Counted from the first letter of the stretch, positions 11,401-23,949 are shown. The stretch is 64,000 bases of DNA from Chlamydomonas sphaeroides (GCA_001662425.1 BDDC01000041.1:1458-65457), one strand, 5' to 3'. Made by a program: numbers and translations. The notes: a model not told the origin generated them from the letters alone.

Positions 11401-13669
11401 AGCCGTGCACCAGCAGGATGCCAGTGGCCGAGGGGTCAGCGCCGCCGCCGCAGCCACCCGCCGCAGCGCCGGGCCCCGGCGCGCCGCTGGCCGAGGGCGG
11501 CGCCACTTCCTTGTAGTGGACCTGCAGGAAACGCATGAAGAAAATGGTGGATGGACAAACTCGCCTCGTACACCAGGGGAGCACACGCAGGCCGCGACAG
11601 CGGGCAGGCTAGCGAGGGACGGCGAGCAAGGGCCAGACGCCCACGCACCGCGCCGCACCATCACCACGCGGAGCACAGTCTGTCGTGCCGCACCGCAGCT
11701 GCACACGGGCCCAAAGCCGGGCCGCAGCCGCCAGCATCCCCGTGCGGTCGCCGCAGCCACACCATCCCGCAACGCCAGCCGACACGTCGTGGCAGGCTCC
11801 AGACTCGACCCCGCTCCGCTCCGTGTCCGCACGACCCGCACCTTGATGCCCGGCTGCAGCTCCACGAACTTGGAGTCGTCGTCCGCCAGCATCTCCGGCG
11901 GCACGTCCTCGCCGCTGTCCGGCCCCCCGCCGTCGCTGGTCTTTGTGACATCCTCCAGGTCGGGCCGTCGTAGCAGCACCCACGCGTCCTCGCCCTCCTC
12001 CCACGGCATGCCGAAACCCGCGAGCCCCATCTGGTAGCGCCGCCGAGCCCAGTCCACGGTGCGCCTGGGGGCGGGCGGTCGTGGGGGCCAGGGTTGCGGC
12101 GTGCCGGTTGAGACAGGACGCGTGCTCTACCGTTAGCAGCTGCGTGCACGCCGGGATACCAGAGCAACCGCTGTCCCATGGTTTGCGAGGGTGCCCCACA
12201 TCCGCGCGCCTATGGCTCACAGTGCCCTACCTTGGCGCGCAAGTGCAACCCTTCTCTTCACCCCCTGCCGTCCCCCTCAATCCTAGAGGCGCTCGATGTA
12301 TCCCCCAAACTCGCATCCCACGGGCCTCCCCTCCCCCCAGCGCCCACCTGGCCGCCAGCACGTGCGCAATGCTGCACACGCCCGCCAGGGTCAGGACGGC
12401 GGCCGCCGCCACCCCGTCCGGGCCGTAGCGGAACAGGATGGTCTTGACCACGATGTACGGCAGGCATGCGGCCGCCAGCAGGTAAGAGCAGTATAGGTAC
12501 GGCCTGGGGGCGGCGGAGGCGTGTGCGGTGGTGAGCGCACGGGCATGCAGCGGGCCGGACCAGGCCAGGGGCGGGCGCTCACGGCCCGGTGCAAGGCCCC
12601 GTTCGCGCCGCCGCATCGCGCCGCCGCATCGCGCGTTCAGGGACCGAAGGCCGGCGCCAACATGCGCCGCCACGTCGTGGGTCAGGGGCCTTGGTCACGC
12701 GCCCCGGGCTCAAGGGTCGGGCCGCACCTATGGATGGCTCGCTGTCCGATGGCGTACGCGAGGCTGAGGATGGCGGCCCGCGTGCAGGAGATGCCCACGA
12801 CGTCCTCGAGGCTGCGCGTGAACGAGAAGTGATGCTTGTGGATGACGGTGGAGCGCGAGGTGGCAAGGCAGTAGATAAGGATCACTGCCAGGACCTCGGA
12901 GGCGCACAGCATCCAGGGAGCCTTGGGGGAAGGGCAGGGTGAGAGGCAGGGCGGTTGAAGGGGGTGATGAAGGGGAAAGAATGATAGGCACGTGAGGGAG
13001 GGGTGGGCCCCAGACTGCGAGGAGCAGAGATGTGGGCCGGGTGCTGCAGGCGGGGTCGCGCTGGATGACCGTCCCGGCGGCAGCGGGGTTGAGATGAAGC
13101 TGCAGCGGTGAGGGCCAGCGCCAGGGCACTCACCACTGCCTGTGACAGTGACGCGCAGCAGACCACACAGAACTTGATGTGGTTGAAAAACCGCATGACT
13201 GACTCGCCACCGCCACATAGCTCCCGGGGCTTGTGCTTGCGCCCGGACTGGAGGGGGCAGGGCAAGGGCAGGACAAGGAGTCGACGGGCCACGCAACGCT
13301 GCCACCGCGGCGGCGGTCCCGGGCGCGCGGGTGTGTGCCGTAGGTTTCCCTGTGCGGCTGTCCCACGCGGGAGGATGCAGCGCTGGCGAGGGCGGGCTGC
13401 CTCGGGAGCAGGTCCGGGGTGCGCAGCGGTGGTCGCACCTGAAGGAAGCGGTCTCGCAAGTAGTTGTCCACGGTCTGCGGCAGCAGCAGCACTTTGCGTT
13501 AGCTGATCCGAAGGAGGCGCAGCGCTGGTCTGTCCACCGCCGCGCGTCACCGCCGCTCATCTGACAACTGGCAATCCATTCTTTGACGACCGCGCTCGCG
13601 ACCCGGAACGCAGCCATCCAAGCGCACCCTATAGTTGATGTAGCGCCGCTTTTCCTTTCCAGTCGCCAT
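8408..13669 (-). CDS. membrane-anchored alpha/beta-hydrolase-like protein lacking the nucleophile Ser
   Basis: Fourteen exons in phase: 13669-13628, 13474-13439, 13247-13134, 12921-12728, 12503-12348, 12064-11842, 11521-11308, 11062-10959, 10844-10780, 10622-10156, 10022-9659, 9491-9239, 8955-8808 and 8655-8408, giving 875 residues. Residues 40-180 contain about four or five hydrophobic segments. The hydrolase fold follows: oxyanion-type HGFGGG (about 294), FDRPAFGLTSRP (about 320-331), then VVLVAHADGCLV (362-373) at the nucleophile elbow. This is the layout of the plant At1g80280-type family. Family members normally have G-H-S-x-G at the elbow; here the serine position is Ala368 (codon GCG). 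Acid (D797 in GEHDRIVPP) and His (H825 in CGHLSHEE) are retained. About 277 low-complexity residues (383-660, two exons rich in Pro, Gly, His, Ser) are inserted after the elbow. Substrate is unknown; catalysis is doubtful. Confidence 0.85.
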
Positions 13670-14072
13670 CGCGCCTCTGCGCGCGCCTGATCGGCGACCA
13701 AATTCAAGTAGCGAGTGTGTCTAGCATATTGCCCTGCTTAGAGTACGTCGGAAGTCCGAGTTTTGAAGGTCAACGTCGTAGTGCAAGAGTCGCTGGGCAC
13801 AGTTGTTAACTTTCAGGCCGCGGCGTCCAAAGGCATTTCCCTCAACGATGGCAATTGGTCTTGACACGACGGAGAACAGCACGGCTTCTTTTGAGTAGTG
13901 GTGCAACGTTTGGGCGTCAGTGGTGCTTCGCGCAACTTGGTCGCCGGTCATGCGCGGAACGACTGACACGAGCGACTGAGTGAGGTCATCCCATAGGCTT
14001 CTGTCCGTTCAATACTCAAACAGATATGACAAGCTAACACTCGTATTGGTTTCGTCTCCAGCTTCCTTCAGG
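13670..14072. promoter_or_regulatory. divergent promoter region, hydrolase-like gene / CPR
   Basis: The 403 bases between two divergent start codons must hold both 5' leaders and promoters. It is less GC-rich than the flanking exons. No TATA box or named element was identified with confidence. Confidence 0.5.
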
Positions 14073-16802
14073 ATGGACGCGATGCTTGCCTTGGTGGTCT
14101 TCGCCAGCCTTGTAGTGGCGGCGCTAGCTCTGCTTTCGATCCGTAGCAAGCTTCGTGGCCAAAAGTCAGCCGGCGGTGCAACCTCGGCCAAGCAGGATGC
14201 GGTGCCCGCGCGCCCATCGATCCAAGAGGACCCCTCCAAACCCGTCGTGCGGCTCCTGTTTGGCACTCAAACGGGCACTGCTGAGCGGTTCTCCAAGCAG
14301 CTGGGCAACGAGCTGCGCAGCCGCTACGGGGACAGCACCACAGTGGATGTGCGCGACGTGGAGACCTACAAGCCGGAGCGCCTCGCCAGCGAGAAGGTCG
14401 TGGTGATGTGCATGGCCACATATGGTGATGGCGAGCCTACAGACAACGCTGCTGTGTTTTACTCGTGGCTGCTCAAGGAGGCTGAGGCGGTGGAGAGCGG
14501 CGAGAAGGAGCCGTTCTTGCAGGTTAGCGTAACGCTCTCGCGTTGCGACCCCACCCCCGAGCTTCTCGCCGGGGCCGCGGGGACTCTGCGCTGGCTTCAG
14601 CTGCCGGCAGCGCGCGGCATAGTGCGACACGCGCCATGCCATCCATCGTTGGTCGCGACGGGTGGCTGTCACTCGAGGCCCTCATACAAGGAGTAGCTGC
14701 TAGGGATGCTCGTAGCGGGGCTTTCGTTTTGACTTCGCTTGAAGTGGTTTCTAGTGTGTACCGGACCTGGACCGTCCGCCTGCGACTGATCATCTTCAAG
14801 CCGCCGTATTCAATTTCCCTGCGCGCTCCCCACTACCAGGGTGTCGCTTATGCCGTCTTCGGGCTGGGCAACAAGCAGTACGAGCACTTCAATGCTGTGG
14901 GCAAGAAGGTCCACAAGTCTATGAAGACGTGCGGCGCGACCGCGCTTTGCCGCCGCGGCGACGGCGACGACGACGGCGTGATAGATGACGACTTCGAGAA
15001 GTGGACCGCCGAGCTGCTGGAGGCCCTAGACAAGTCCTCGGACCTTGTGGGCAAGCGGGCCGACCAGAACGGCGCCGCGCCGGCCGCCGTCAGCGTGCCC
15101 TCGTACGCCGTGGAGTTGCTGCCGGCCAGCACGCCGGCGGCGTCGCCCTTCCCGTCGGGCAGCGGCAAGGACGTGCACAGCCCCTTCTGGGCCAAGATCA
15201 CCGCCGTGCGTGAGCTGCACACGGCGCAATCGGACCGCAGCTGCGTGCATGCAGAGATCGATGTGTCGGGCTCGGGCATCACCTACGAGGCCGGCGACCA
15301 CATTGCTATATACGCGCAGAACAGCGAGTCCGTCGTGAAGCAGGTCGCAGAGCTGCTCGGCTTTGACCTGGACGCCCTCATCCGGCTGTCGCTGCCAACC
15401 GACCCCGCCGGCATCGCGACCTCCAGCGACCTGCACCCGCCCTTCCCGGGGCCCATCAGCGTTCGTGCCGCGCTTTCGTACTTTGCGGACGTGCTGTCCA
15501 GCCCCCACCGCGACGCGCTCGCCGCGCTGGCTACCTTTGCCGCCGACCGCGAGGAGGCCGCGCGCCTGTCGCAGCTCGCGTCCTCGCAGCCCGCCGGCAA
15601 GGCCGCGTACGGCGAGTTCGTCGCCAAGCCCAAGCGCAGCCTGCTGGAGGTGCTGCAGGCCTTCCCCTCCGCCAAGCCTAGCATCGGCGCCTTCTTTGGC
15701 TGCATTGCGCCGCGCCTGCAGCCGCGCTTCTACTCCATCTCCTCCTCGCCTAAGCAGCACCCCAGCGTCGTGCACGTCACATGCGCGGTGGTGAACGAGG
15801 CCATGCCCAGCGGCCGCACGCACGAAGGTGTGGCCTCAACCTGGCTGGCGCGCCACGGCGCCGGCGCGGCGGTGCCCGTGTTCGTGCGCCACTCGCACTT
15901 CCGGCTGCCCAAGTCCCCCGCCACGCCCGTCATCATGGTGGGCCCCGGCACCGGGCTGGCGCCCTTCCGCGGTTTCCTGCAGGAGCGCGCGGCGCTGGCG
16001 GCGGCGGGTGAGTGGCTCGGGGTCTGGCCGGCGGGACAGCCGGCGAAGGTGGTGGACGTGATGCCCCGCACGGGATGCGGACCTTGCCCCGGCCAAGGGA
16101 TGGACCGGAGGGGGGTTAATGTTCTCATTGAGCCCGTGTTGGAGTCTAACGGATCATGCCGTCAGGGCCAGGCCGGCTGCTAGGCGCCGGCTGCGCTCTT
16201 GCCCATACTTCTGCAAAGCTTATACAACTGCTAACGCCGTCCGGCCTGCCTCCCGCTTCTGCCGCTCAGGCGCCAAGCTGGGCCCCGCGCACTTGTTCTT
16301 CGGCTGCCGCTCACGGGCGCACGACTACATCTACCAGGTGCGGCGCTGCATAGCTGCGCATTGATGCCGCCAGCCACCTCATGCAACCACAATGCAGCAG
16401 CTAGGAGCGACCCTCGCGGACAACCTACATACTTTTCAACACCTAGCTAGCCGCCACCTTCACGCGCATCCCCCAACAAACCGCCCACCACCCCTGCAGG
16501 AGGAGCTTGAGGGCTACCTGGCCTCGGGCGTGCTGAGCCACCTGCACCTGGCTTTTTCCCGCGAGGCTGCGTCCAAGGACTACGTGCAACACCACGTGGA
16601 GGCGCGCGCGGGCGAGCTGTGGCCGCTGGTGGCGGACGGCGGCCACCTGTACGTGTGCGGCGACGCCAAGCACATGGCCAAGGACGTACACAAGGCGTTC
16701 GTGGCGCTGGTGGCGAGCGCCAAGGGCTGCGCGGGGACGCAGGCGGAGGGCGTGGTCAAGGAGCTGTCGGACAGCGGGCGCTACCAGCGCGACGTCTGGT
16801 AA
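14073..16802 (+). CDS. CPR: NADPH-cytochrome P450 reductase
   Basis: Exons 14073-14522, 14840-16007, 16270-16337 and 16500-16802 give 662 residues, the usual CPR length. It passes electrons from NADPH through FAD and FMN to microsomal P450s and other haem enzymes. An N-terminal membrane anchor (residues about 5-23) precedes a short linker. The FMN flavodoxin domain begins with LLFGTQTGTAERFSKQL (about 67) and has MATYGDGEPTDNA and VFGLGNKQYEHFN. The connecting and FAD domain has RFYSISSSP (about 445). The NADPH domain has GPGTGLAPFRGFLQER (about 518), LFFGCRS and YVCGDA. The protein ends in RDVW; the terminal Trp that stacks on FAD is present. The start was chosen because it opens directly into the anchor. 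It is divergent from the hydrolase-like gene. The anchor indicates the ER. Confidence 0.96.
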
Positions 16803-17303
16803 TACACAGTTGGAGCGAGGCGAGGCGAGGGGGAGAAGCAGGAGCATGCAGGGCGGCTCGGTTTGGTGCGGAGCTGCAGGCAGGGGCGCGGGTGCTGCAA
16901 GCGGTATCGAGCGGGAAGCTGGGGTAGCGAGGAGAGGGGTAAAGGCGGAGGGAACGGTGTCAGCAATTTGGAAGAGGTTGAGTGTTAGTTGCCGAGGGGC
17001 TGGGAAAGCGCGGAGCGGCTGGCGGAGGTTCTGTGCGGAGTACCGGGCCTGCCCGCGACGGCTTGTGGCTTTTGTAGTGTGAGCGAGTGTGCGTGAGCGC
17101 GGAGTGACGATCGGCTGCGGTCTTGCTGTGTAGACGTGGGCGTGGTCGTGCAATTTGTAGCGGAAAGTGTTCGCCGCGTTAACGGTCGGTACCTCATGAT
17201 GGCTGCGCTCGACGCACATTTGGCGCCATACGCTCGGGCTGCTTGCCTATCTCTGACAAAGCTTGCGCCTTGCCGGATGGTGTGTGGCGGTCCGTGTGCG
17301 CGC

Positions 17304-17308
17304 TGTAA
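17304..17308 (+). terminator. candidate polyadenylation signal TGTAA for CPR
   Basis: TGTAA, the green-algal polyadenylation pentamer, occurs about 500 bases after the CPR stop. A further TGTAA lies at about 17766. A pentamer can arise by chance, so transcript ends are needed. Confidence 0.3.
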
Positions 17309-17475
17309 GCCACCTGCTGGCTGCCGCTTGGCGCCCTCTGACGTGCTGTGGCCCCCCTCTATCTTGGTTCTGGCCTGTTCCCTGTGCAGCGGGCGGGCGC
17401 TCCTGCTCAGCGACGCACCGTATCTTCCCTGTCTTTCGCAGGTCAGGCGCAGGCGACGTGTCCTCCAAAAGGGCC

Positions 17476-17480
17476 TTACA
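17476..17480 (-). terminator. candidate polyadenylation signal TGTAA for PABP
   Basis: TTACA on the plus strand reads TGTAA on the transcribed strand, about 600 bases past the PABP stop. The distance is long but possible. Confidence 0.25.
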
Positions 17481-18082
17481 GCCTCAGGTTACTCCCTGCG
17501 CGAAGCTTCGGCCGCCGGAGCGGCGTGCGCACGCAGCGCTACAGCGCACAAAGCCGCGGCGCGCCCCCGGCCCTTCACGTGACAGCCGCGACCGCGCAGC
17601 CGCCGGCAGAGACGCCGGCGCCTGGCAACGACACACGGCACTGGGTCCAGTACTGACATGTCGACGGGGCACGACGGACGCGCCGCCCCCGCACGCCGCA
17701 CAGCCCGCACGCACACCGGCCGGCGGCCTTTCGCCCACACAACAAAGAGAACGTCGCAGCCTGCATGTAACCGTTGCCCTGGCTCCACCGCAGGATCCTC
17801 TCCAGCCAATAGCTCCAGACGAGGACCCCTCCGCAACAGCACCCTTCGATCCAGCGCATCATCCACGAGCCGCCGAGCCGGGAACCAGGTCCGCCGCTAG
17901 GTAAGCCGTTACGGGGCCCCCGGCCGGCAGCTCGCCCTCACACCGCACCACCGCTCTTCCCGCAAACGCCCGCGGCACCTGCCCACGGCCGCGCCGGGGA
18001 CAGACCACCGCCCAACGCTGGACGACGGCCCAACCCGCAGCGGCGCGCGGCCATCACCGCAGCGCCAGGCGCGTCTCCGCGC

Positions 18083-21000
18083 CTAGGCCTTGGCGTCCTC
18101 GGGGATCACGTTGTGCTGCTTGAGCACGGCAATGGCCTCCTCGACCTTCGCCACGAGCGCCTCGTGGCTCTCCAGAAGCATGAGCAGCTCGGCGTTGTCC
18201 ATCTCCAGCAGCATGCCGGTGATCTTGCCGGCCAGCTCGGGCTGCAGCTCGGCCACCTGGGGCGGCGAGGGATGGGAGGGAAGGAGGGGAACGGAGCGTC
18301 ATGAGACCGTAGGCTGGCTGAGGATGAGTGCTGCGAGGCAACATCACTTGGGGACGCGCGAGGCTGGCGGCTGGTGCGGCAGTGTGACGGCGCGTGGCGG
18401 CGACCGGGCTGGCTGAAGCCTAGGGCTTTTGTGTACGCGGCTCGAGGTGGTCAGGGAGCCCGAGGCAAAGGCGCGTGGCCTCACATGCCGCAGCTGACCG
18501 TTGGGCTGCTGCCGTTCAGCTAAACGGTTTATCATGCCCCGCACTCTGCTAGAATCCCTCATGCCTAGCATCCCTCTCGTTTTGCAAGCTTGCCACTGCC
18601 CACTGCCCACTGTGCATTGCTCCACCTCCCGAAGCCTGCCCCCCAAACCCCGGCCCCCATCCATGCCAGCCGGCACCCACCTGCGGGTACAGGCGCTCGC
18701 CGATCATCATCTTCTGCGTCTCCGGCGGGGCGGCGGCCAGCGCGGCGGCCGTCAGCGGCTGCTGGGCGGCGGGCGCCTCCGGCTCAGCGGCGGCGGCGGC
18801 GGCGGCCGGCACGGCGGCGGCCGGCGCGGCAGCGGCCGGCGCGGCACCCTCGGCCACCTTGGCGGCGGGCACGGGGGCGGGGCCGCGGCCACCGGCGGGG
18901 CCGCGGCCACCGGCCGGGCCACGGCCGCCGGGCGCCGGGCCGCGGCCACGGCCGCGGCCCTGGAAGCCGCCCTGGAAGCCGCCCTGGAACTCGGGGCCGG
19001 GGTAGGGCGCCATGGGCATCATGGGGCCGCGGCCACGGCCACCGCGGCCGCGGCCGGGGCCCATGGGCGGGCCCATCATGGGGCCGAAGGCGGCGGCGTT
19101 GGGCGGCATCATGGGGCCGCGCGGGCCGCGGCCGGGGCCGGCCATGCCGCGCGGCGGCATCATGGGGCCGGGGTACATCATGCCGGGGCCGCGGGGGCCG
19201 CCGGGCATGCCGCCGGGGCCGGCAGCGAAGAACGGCATGCCGCCGGCGGGGCCGTAGGGGCTCATGCCTGGCGAGGGGGCGGGGCGGGGGTTGTGAAGAG
19301 ACGGCATGGTCAGTCAGCATTGCATGGCTTCACGCCGAGTCGATTGTCTCGTTGCCTTTGCCACTCCTGCCCCTAAGGCTCCAGCGGCTGTCTTCACCCT
19401 TGCCTGTGCCCCTTCCGCCCCGGCCCCAACGTTGTGGGACCCAACCCTGCCCCCGCTCTGTGCCACCCAGCCCGTTCCGCGTGCCGCCTTGGCTCTCACC
19501 CGCCATGGGGTTCGGCGGGCGGCTCATGACGCCCATGCCGTGGCGGGCCTGCATGTTGGCCTCCAGCTGCGCGCGGCGCACGTCCTTGCGCTGCGCCAGA
19601 GCCACGTACAGCGGCTTGCTCTTGACCATCTTGCCGTTCATCTCCGTCACGGCGCGCGTGGCCTCGTCGTGGCTGGTGAAGCACACGAAGCCAAAGCCCT
19701 TGGACTTGCCGGTGCTGTCCTTCATGACCTTCAGGCGCGAGAGCCGGGCGAGCAGGGCAGGCGGGGGGAAATAGGGGTTGGCGGGAAGGGGATGGAGCAG
19801 CACGCATGGCACAGCAGCCCAGGCCATCCTGACGAAAGGATTGGGAGATGCCGTGAGCGGGGCCTGCAGCGCCTGCCGGCCCCAGGGCCTTGCGTGCGGC
19901 CTTCAATCGCGCGAGGTGCCTCCCCGATGCACAGCCCCCGAGCCGTGGGGCGGCGCAGGCAGCGCCGGCGGACCCCGATCCCCGGCCCCGCGGCGCTGCG
20001 GGCGCGCCCACCTTGCACGACGTGATGGTGCCGGCAGTGGCGAAGAGCTCGCGCAGGGCGTCGTCGTCGACCTCGTCCGCCAGGTTCTTGACGTACAGGT
20101 TCATGCCCTGGTACTTCAGGTAGCGCTCCTGCTTGCTCTCCTCGGCCCTGGGGGAGAGGCGACGAGGCGGCGTGCGTCGGCACGGGCACAAGGGCTGGGT
20201 TGCCGAGCGAGTGCACCAGCGCGCGCTCGATGACGCCTCGAGCAATGCCCTTTGGTGTCAGCCCGGCGCCGAGCGCGCGGCCCGCCGCCGTGGGCCTGAG
20301 AGCTGTCCAACCCTGCGCTGCCTCATTAGTAGCTCCCAGCCCGCCCCCACCCCTCTGCGCCCGGCTCACTTCTGGCGCAGCAGAGCCTCGCGCTCCGTCT
20401 TCTTCTGGGCGCGGCCGGCGTACAGCGTCTTGCCGCCCATCTCCTTCTCGTTCAGCGCCTCCACGCACTTGGCGGCCGCCTCGGTCTCCTTGAAGTTGAT
20501 GAAGCCGAAGCCGCGGCTGGTGCCCTTGTCGTCCTGGGGTGTACAAACGGGAGGGGGGTTGTTGGAAAAGAGGGACTTGCCGCAAAGGCGCGTGTGGGCA
20601 GGAGGAGCAGGGGCTGGAACAGGGACAGCTGACGGGCGGGTGTGCGTGCCGAGGTGGCAGGAGCTCCGCACGGCGCCAAAGCGCCAGCTGCGGCTCAAAT
20701 GGCCGGTATCGGGGGCCCCAACATAGGGGCTGGCCCACGCTGCGGGCTGTGGAGCCCGTGCCCATGGCCGCGGCTGCGGAGCCCGTGGCAGTGGGCGCGG
20801 CGGTGCCGAATGCCGCATGCACACCACAGCCAGGGGCCGCCAGCACGTCCGGCAGCGATATCAACCGCGGGCTAGGCAGCCCGAGCAGCCGGCCACCGCT
20901 GCCGCCAGTTGAGGCTGCTGTGCCGACGGCCGCCTGCTGCTGCTGCCCGTCACGCCGGTCCGCCGCATGCCGTTGATAGACGCCCGCCGACGTTCCCTCC

Positions 21001-23943
21001 CTCCGCAGCTGCTGCATGCGTGTATCCGCGCTAGCGGCCGGCCAGCAGTCAGCCCGCGGACCGCCAAAGCAGCAACATGTGACACAGCGGCGGCCGCTCT
21101 GTCGGCGCGCAAGTGAGCGCAACGGCATGCCGACAGTAGCCGAGTGCTTGTGCGCGGTCCGGGCAGCTGGCACGGGGACCAATCCGCGCGCGGCCGCTCA
21201 GTCGCCGACTCTCCGCACGCCTGCTGTTTCTGCGGACGAACGCCGGGCGTCCAGGAGCTGGCAGGAGCTCCCGCCCTGCCGCAGGGCAGCCCGGGCCAAT
21301 GCTCCGTACTCCAACAAGAGGCTGTCCTGGGGGCAGGGCCAGCGCGTTCCGGCCCCAGCTGCTCGGCAAGCCAGGTCTCTATGACATGCGCGCTGCACGG
21401 CGGTGGCGGGCCAGGCAACACCCACGGCCGCCCGAAGCGGCCGAGCTGAGTCCGCACGGCTGCGTTGATCCTGCAGCCGCCGGCGACCCGACGGCCAACG
21501 CCCGAGCTGCCATGCACGCAACCAGGGCCAGTGCTTGCAGCGTGCCGCCGCGCGGCCTCCGAACCCAGCAGCCAGCTGCCGCAGCAGCAGCCTGCGGTCC
21601 AGGCACCGGCGGCAGCAGCTGCCCCGCAGGCTGGCGTGCGGCCCCGTGGCGCCTTGCATCGTCCGCAGCAGCTCCCGGGGCCAGACGCGCGCTCGACTCG
21701 CCGGCACGCCAGCAGCGCCGCTTAGCCCGCTTGGAGCACCCTTTGCATGGCATACGGGCCCCGCAGCGCCCGCTGCGGCTGCCCCGCGGGCCCACACCCC
21801 GGCGGCGCTCCGGATTCCCGCAGCAGTGCTCCTGAGACCGCTGCGGCTCCTCCAATCCGTGATGGCTGCTGCGTCTAGCGGCTGTGCAGGCCCTCCGGAC
21901 TACGGCAGCAGTACTGAGACAGCTGCGGCTCCTCCGGTCCGTGATGGCTGCTGAAGCCAGCGGCTGTGCATGCGGTTGCGCGTTACTCCTGCAGCTGCGC
22001 CCAGGCGCTCGTCCGGTTCGAAGAGCCTGTCCTCCTCAGCTCTTAACGCCAAGCTCCGCGAGCCTGTCGAGCCATCGTCCACGCCCTGGCCCAACCCAGC
22101 GCCGGCCCCGTCCCACATCACCCAGGCACCACCCAGCCACGAACGACCTGCCTGATCCGCAAATGAGCGCACCTTCATGACCACAGCCGAGGTGACATCA
22201 CCGTACTCCGACGCCATCTTGTTGAACTCGTTGTCATCAACCTCCGCAGGCAGGTTCTTGATGAAGACGTTGGTGTACGACTCCTTACCCTGCAGGGTGC
22301 CCCACCATCACGCGACCAGCGAGCAGTCGTCAGCCCTTAACTGTGAAAGCCTGTTAACAGCCCAACCGTGCCGCTTCACTTGACTCGCCATCCCAGCCGC
22401 CGCTGTGGGGTCTGGCTCTGAGTGACTGCGCCAGCGCCAGGGCTAGGGCCAGGGCCGGCGACCCGGGGGCACGAGGGCGCACCTGGGGGCGGTCGGCGCG
22501 CTTCTGGAAGGGGCCCACGTACACGATCTTGCCCTCGATCTCCTTCTGGTTGACCGTCTGGATCGAGCGGTCCGCGGACACCTGGTCCTCGAAGTGCACG
22601 AAGCCGTAGCCCTTGCTGACGCCGTTGGCGTCGGTGGCCACCTTGCAAGACAGAATCTTGCCGAAGGCGGAGAAGGTGTCGTGCAGGGCCTTGGCGTCGA
22701 TGGTCTTGTCCAGGTTCTACGGGCGGACGGGCGCATACGGTGTGCGGTTGGGGGCTGGGGCACGGACTCACGGGCGACCCAAACCGGCCACACACGCGCG
22801 TGCGTGCGCTTTCAGGTAGCCTGGTTAGCGGGCAGCCAGCGGGCGCCGCTGGCAACCAAGGCTGCGCGACCCCGTCGAGCGCCAGAGCTTGAATAGACGG
22901 TCCGGGATGAGGCTTGGGGCGCAGCTGCTAGGCTCCGGCGCTGGCAGCCTGGGGGGCAAACGGTCATGTACTGCCTCCACGCCGCAGCCGCAGCCGCAGC
23001 CGCAGCCGCAGCCGCAGCCGCAGCCGCAGCCGCAGCCGCAGCCCGCCGTTGCTGTGCGGTCCACGCCAAGCTGCCTGCGCGCCGCAGGTGCCGCCAGCTC
23101 CCGCCGTTGCTGCTTAGCAAGCGCCAGAGCTCCTGCGCCTCGCTGCCTCTCCGAAGCAAAAGCGCCTCCACTGACGTCGTTGCTGCAGATCCGCTTCGAA
23201 GAATCGACGGCTTCGTGATGGCCTTGGAAGGGCCGACACGCCAGCCCCACCAGGCCCCGACCCGCACAGCGCAAGCAGCTGCCCCTGACTCGCCCACCAC
23301 CCCTGCAGCCACATCCTGCTGGCCCACCTTGATGAAGATGTTGCCGACGCCAGACTTGCGGGCCGAAGGGTCGCGGTGCGACCACATAATGCGCATGGGC
23401 TTGCCGTTCAGGACGTGGTAGTTCAGGTTCTCCATGGCGCGGTCAGCTGCAGACAGTTCAGAAGGACGGTACGGTCAGCACCACGCCTAGGATGCGCTGC
23501 GCTGACGCAGGACGTGAGCTTGACCGAGGAGGCCCACCCATCCAGCCGATGCGGACCAGCCCAATTGCCGCATCGAGCCTGCCGTTGCAAGTTGATGGCT
23601 ATGTAGCTGCAATTCGCGGATAGAGGCTTGAGTGCCTACCAGCCTGGGGGTCCAGGGTGCTGTTGTAGTTGACATAGGCATAGCCCAGCGAGCGGCGCGT
23701 CACAGCGTCGCGGCACACGCGGATAGAGGCCACGGGGCCAACCTGCGACGGGGCGCGCGACAAGCGTTGGCACAGGGCTTGCAGTGATGCGCCGCCGTGT
23801 CCTCGGCTCACCGACGAGAACAGCTCGAACAGCTGCGCCTCAGTGACATCCTTCTCCAGGTCGCCCACGTAGAGCGACGAGTTCGCCAGGGGCGTGCTGG
23901 CCGCCTGAGCAGCCGGAGCTGCGGCGGCTTCGGTGGTCGCCAT
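18083..23943 (-). CDS. PAB1: cytoplasmic polyadenylate-binding protein (four RRMs plus MLLE)
   Basis: Ten exons in phase: 23943-23812, 23742-23640, 23446-23328, 22716-22483, 22289-22173, 20533-20370, 20147-20012, 19728-19500, 19267-18681 and 18256-18083, giving 664 residues, typical for PABPC. It binds mRNA poly(A) tails and bridges to translation initiation and decay factors in the cytoplasm. RRM1 starts at SLYVGDLE (about 23), RRM2 at GNIFIKNLD (about 113), RRM3 at NVFIKNLP (about 203) and RRM4 at NLYVKNLAD (about 305). Each has an RNP1-like segment, for example GYGFVHFE, GFGFINFK and GFGFVCFT. The linker (about 412-600) is rich in Gly-Pro-Met-Met and RGRG-type repeats. The last exon is a PABC/MLLE domain with the signature KITGMLLEM. 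Most RRMs are split by introns; the intron inside RRM3 is 1.64 kb. Confidence 0.97.
20534..22172 (-). other. long (1.64 kb) intron within PABP RRM3
   Basis: It separates the two halves of RRM3 and is several times longer than any other intron in the gene. It contains many open frames, none recognised, plus the partial duplication at 21820-21972. No nested gene is supported. Confidence 0.75.
21820..21972. repeat. two diverged tandem copies of a ~70 bp unit in the PABP intron
   Basis: A block beginning GCAGCAGT and running through CTGCGGCTCCTCC, CCGTGATGGCTGCTG and AGCGGCTGTGCA occurs at about 21820-21889 and again at about 21905-21972. The offset is about 85 bases. Confidence 0.7.
22981..23043. 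repeat. (GCCGCA)n hexanucleotide microsatellite
   Basis: About 10.5 perfect copies of GCCGCA lie in the intron between PABP exons 3 and 4. Because the unit is a multiple of three, frames on both strands stay open across it (for example Ala-Ala or Pro-Gln), which produces false open reading frames. Confidence 0.95.
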
Positions 23944-23949
23944 CTTTCA

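Larger units (their letters stand above)
16803..18082. other. intergenic region between convergent CPR and PABP genes
   Basis: About 1.28 kb holding the two 3' UTRs. I see no supported gene. Candidate polyadenylation pentamers on each strand are listed separately. Confidence 0.5.

Noticed and set aside
12682..13707. 341-codon minus-strand frame covering the first hydrolase exons
   Set aside because: It reads through introns; the spliced model with a 14-codon first exon and 12-codon second exon gives consistent phases and family-like membrane segments.
17136..17904. Open frames of 148-213 codons between CPR and PABP
   Set aside because: Located in the convergent 3' flanks, with no recognisable motif; composition is that of shadows.
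22966..23421. Poly-alanine, poly-proline-glutamine and Gly-Cys frames over 22981-23043
   Set aside because: They are the translation of a (GCCGCA)n microsatellite inside a PABP intron.
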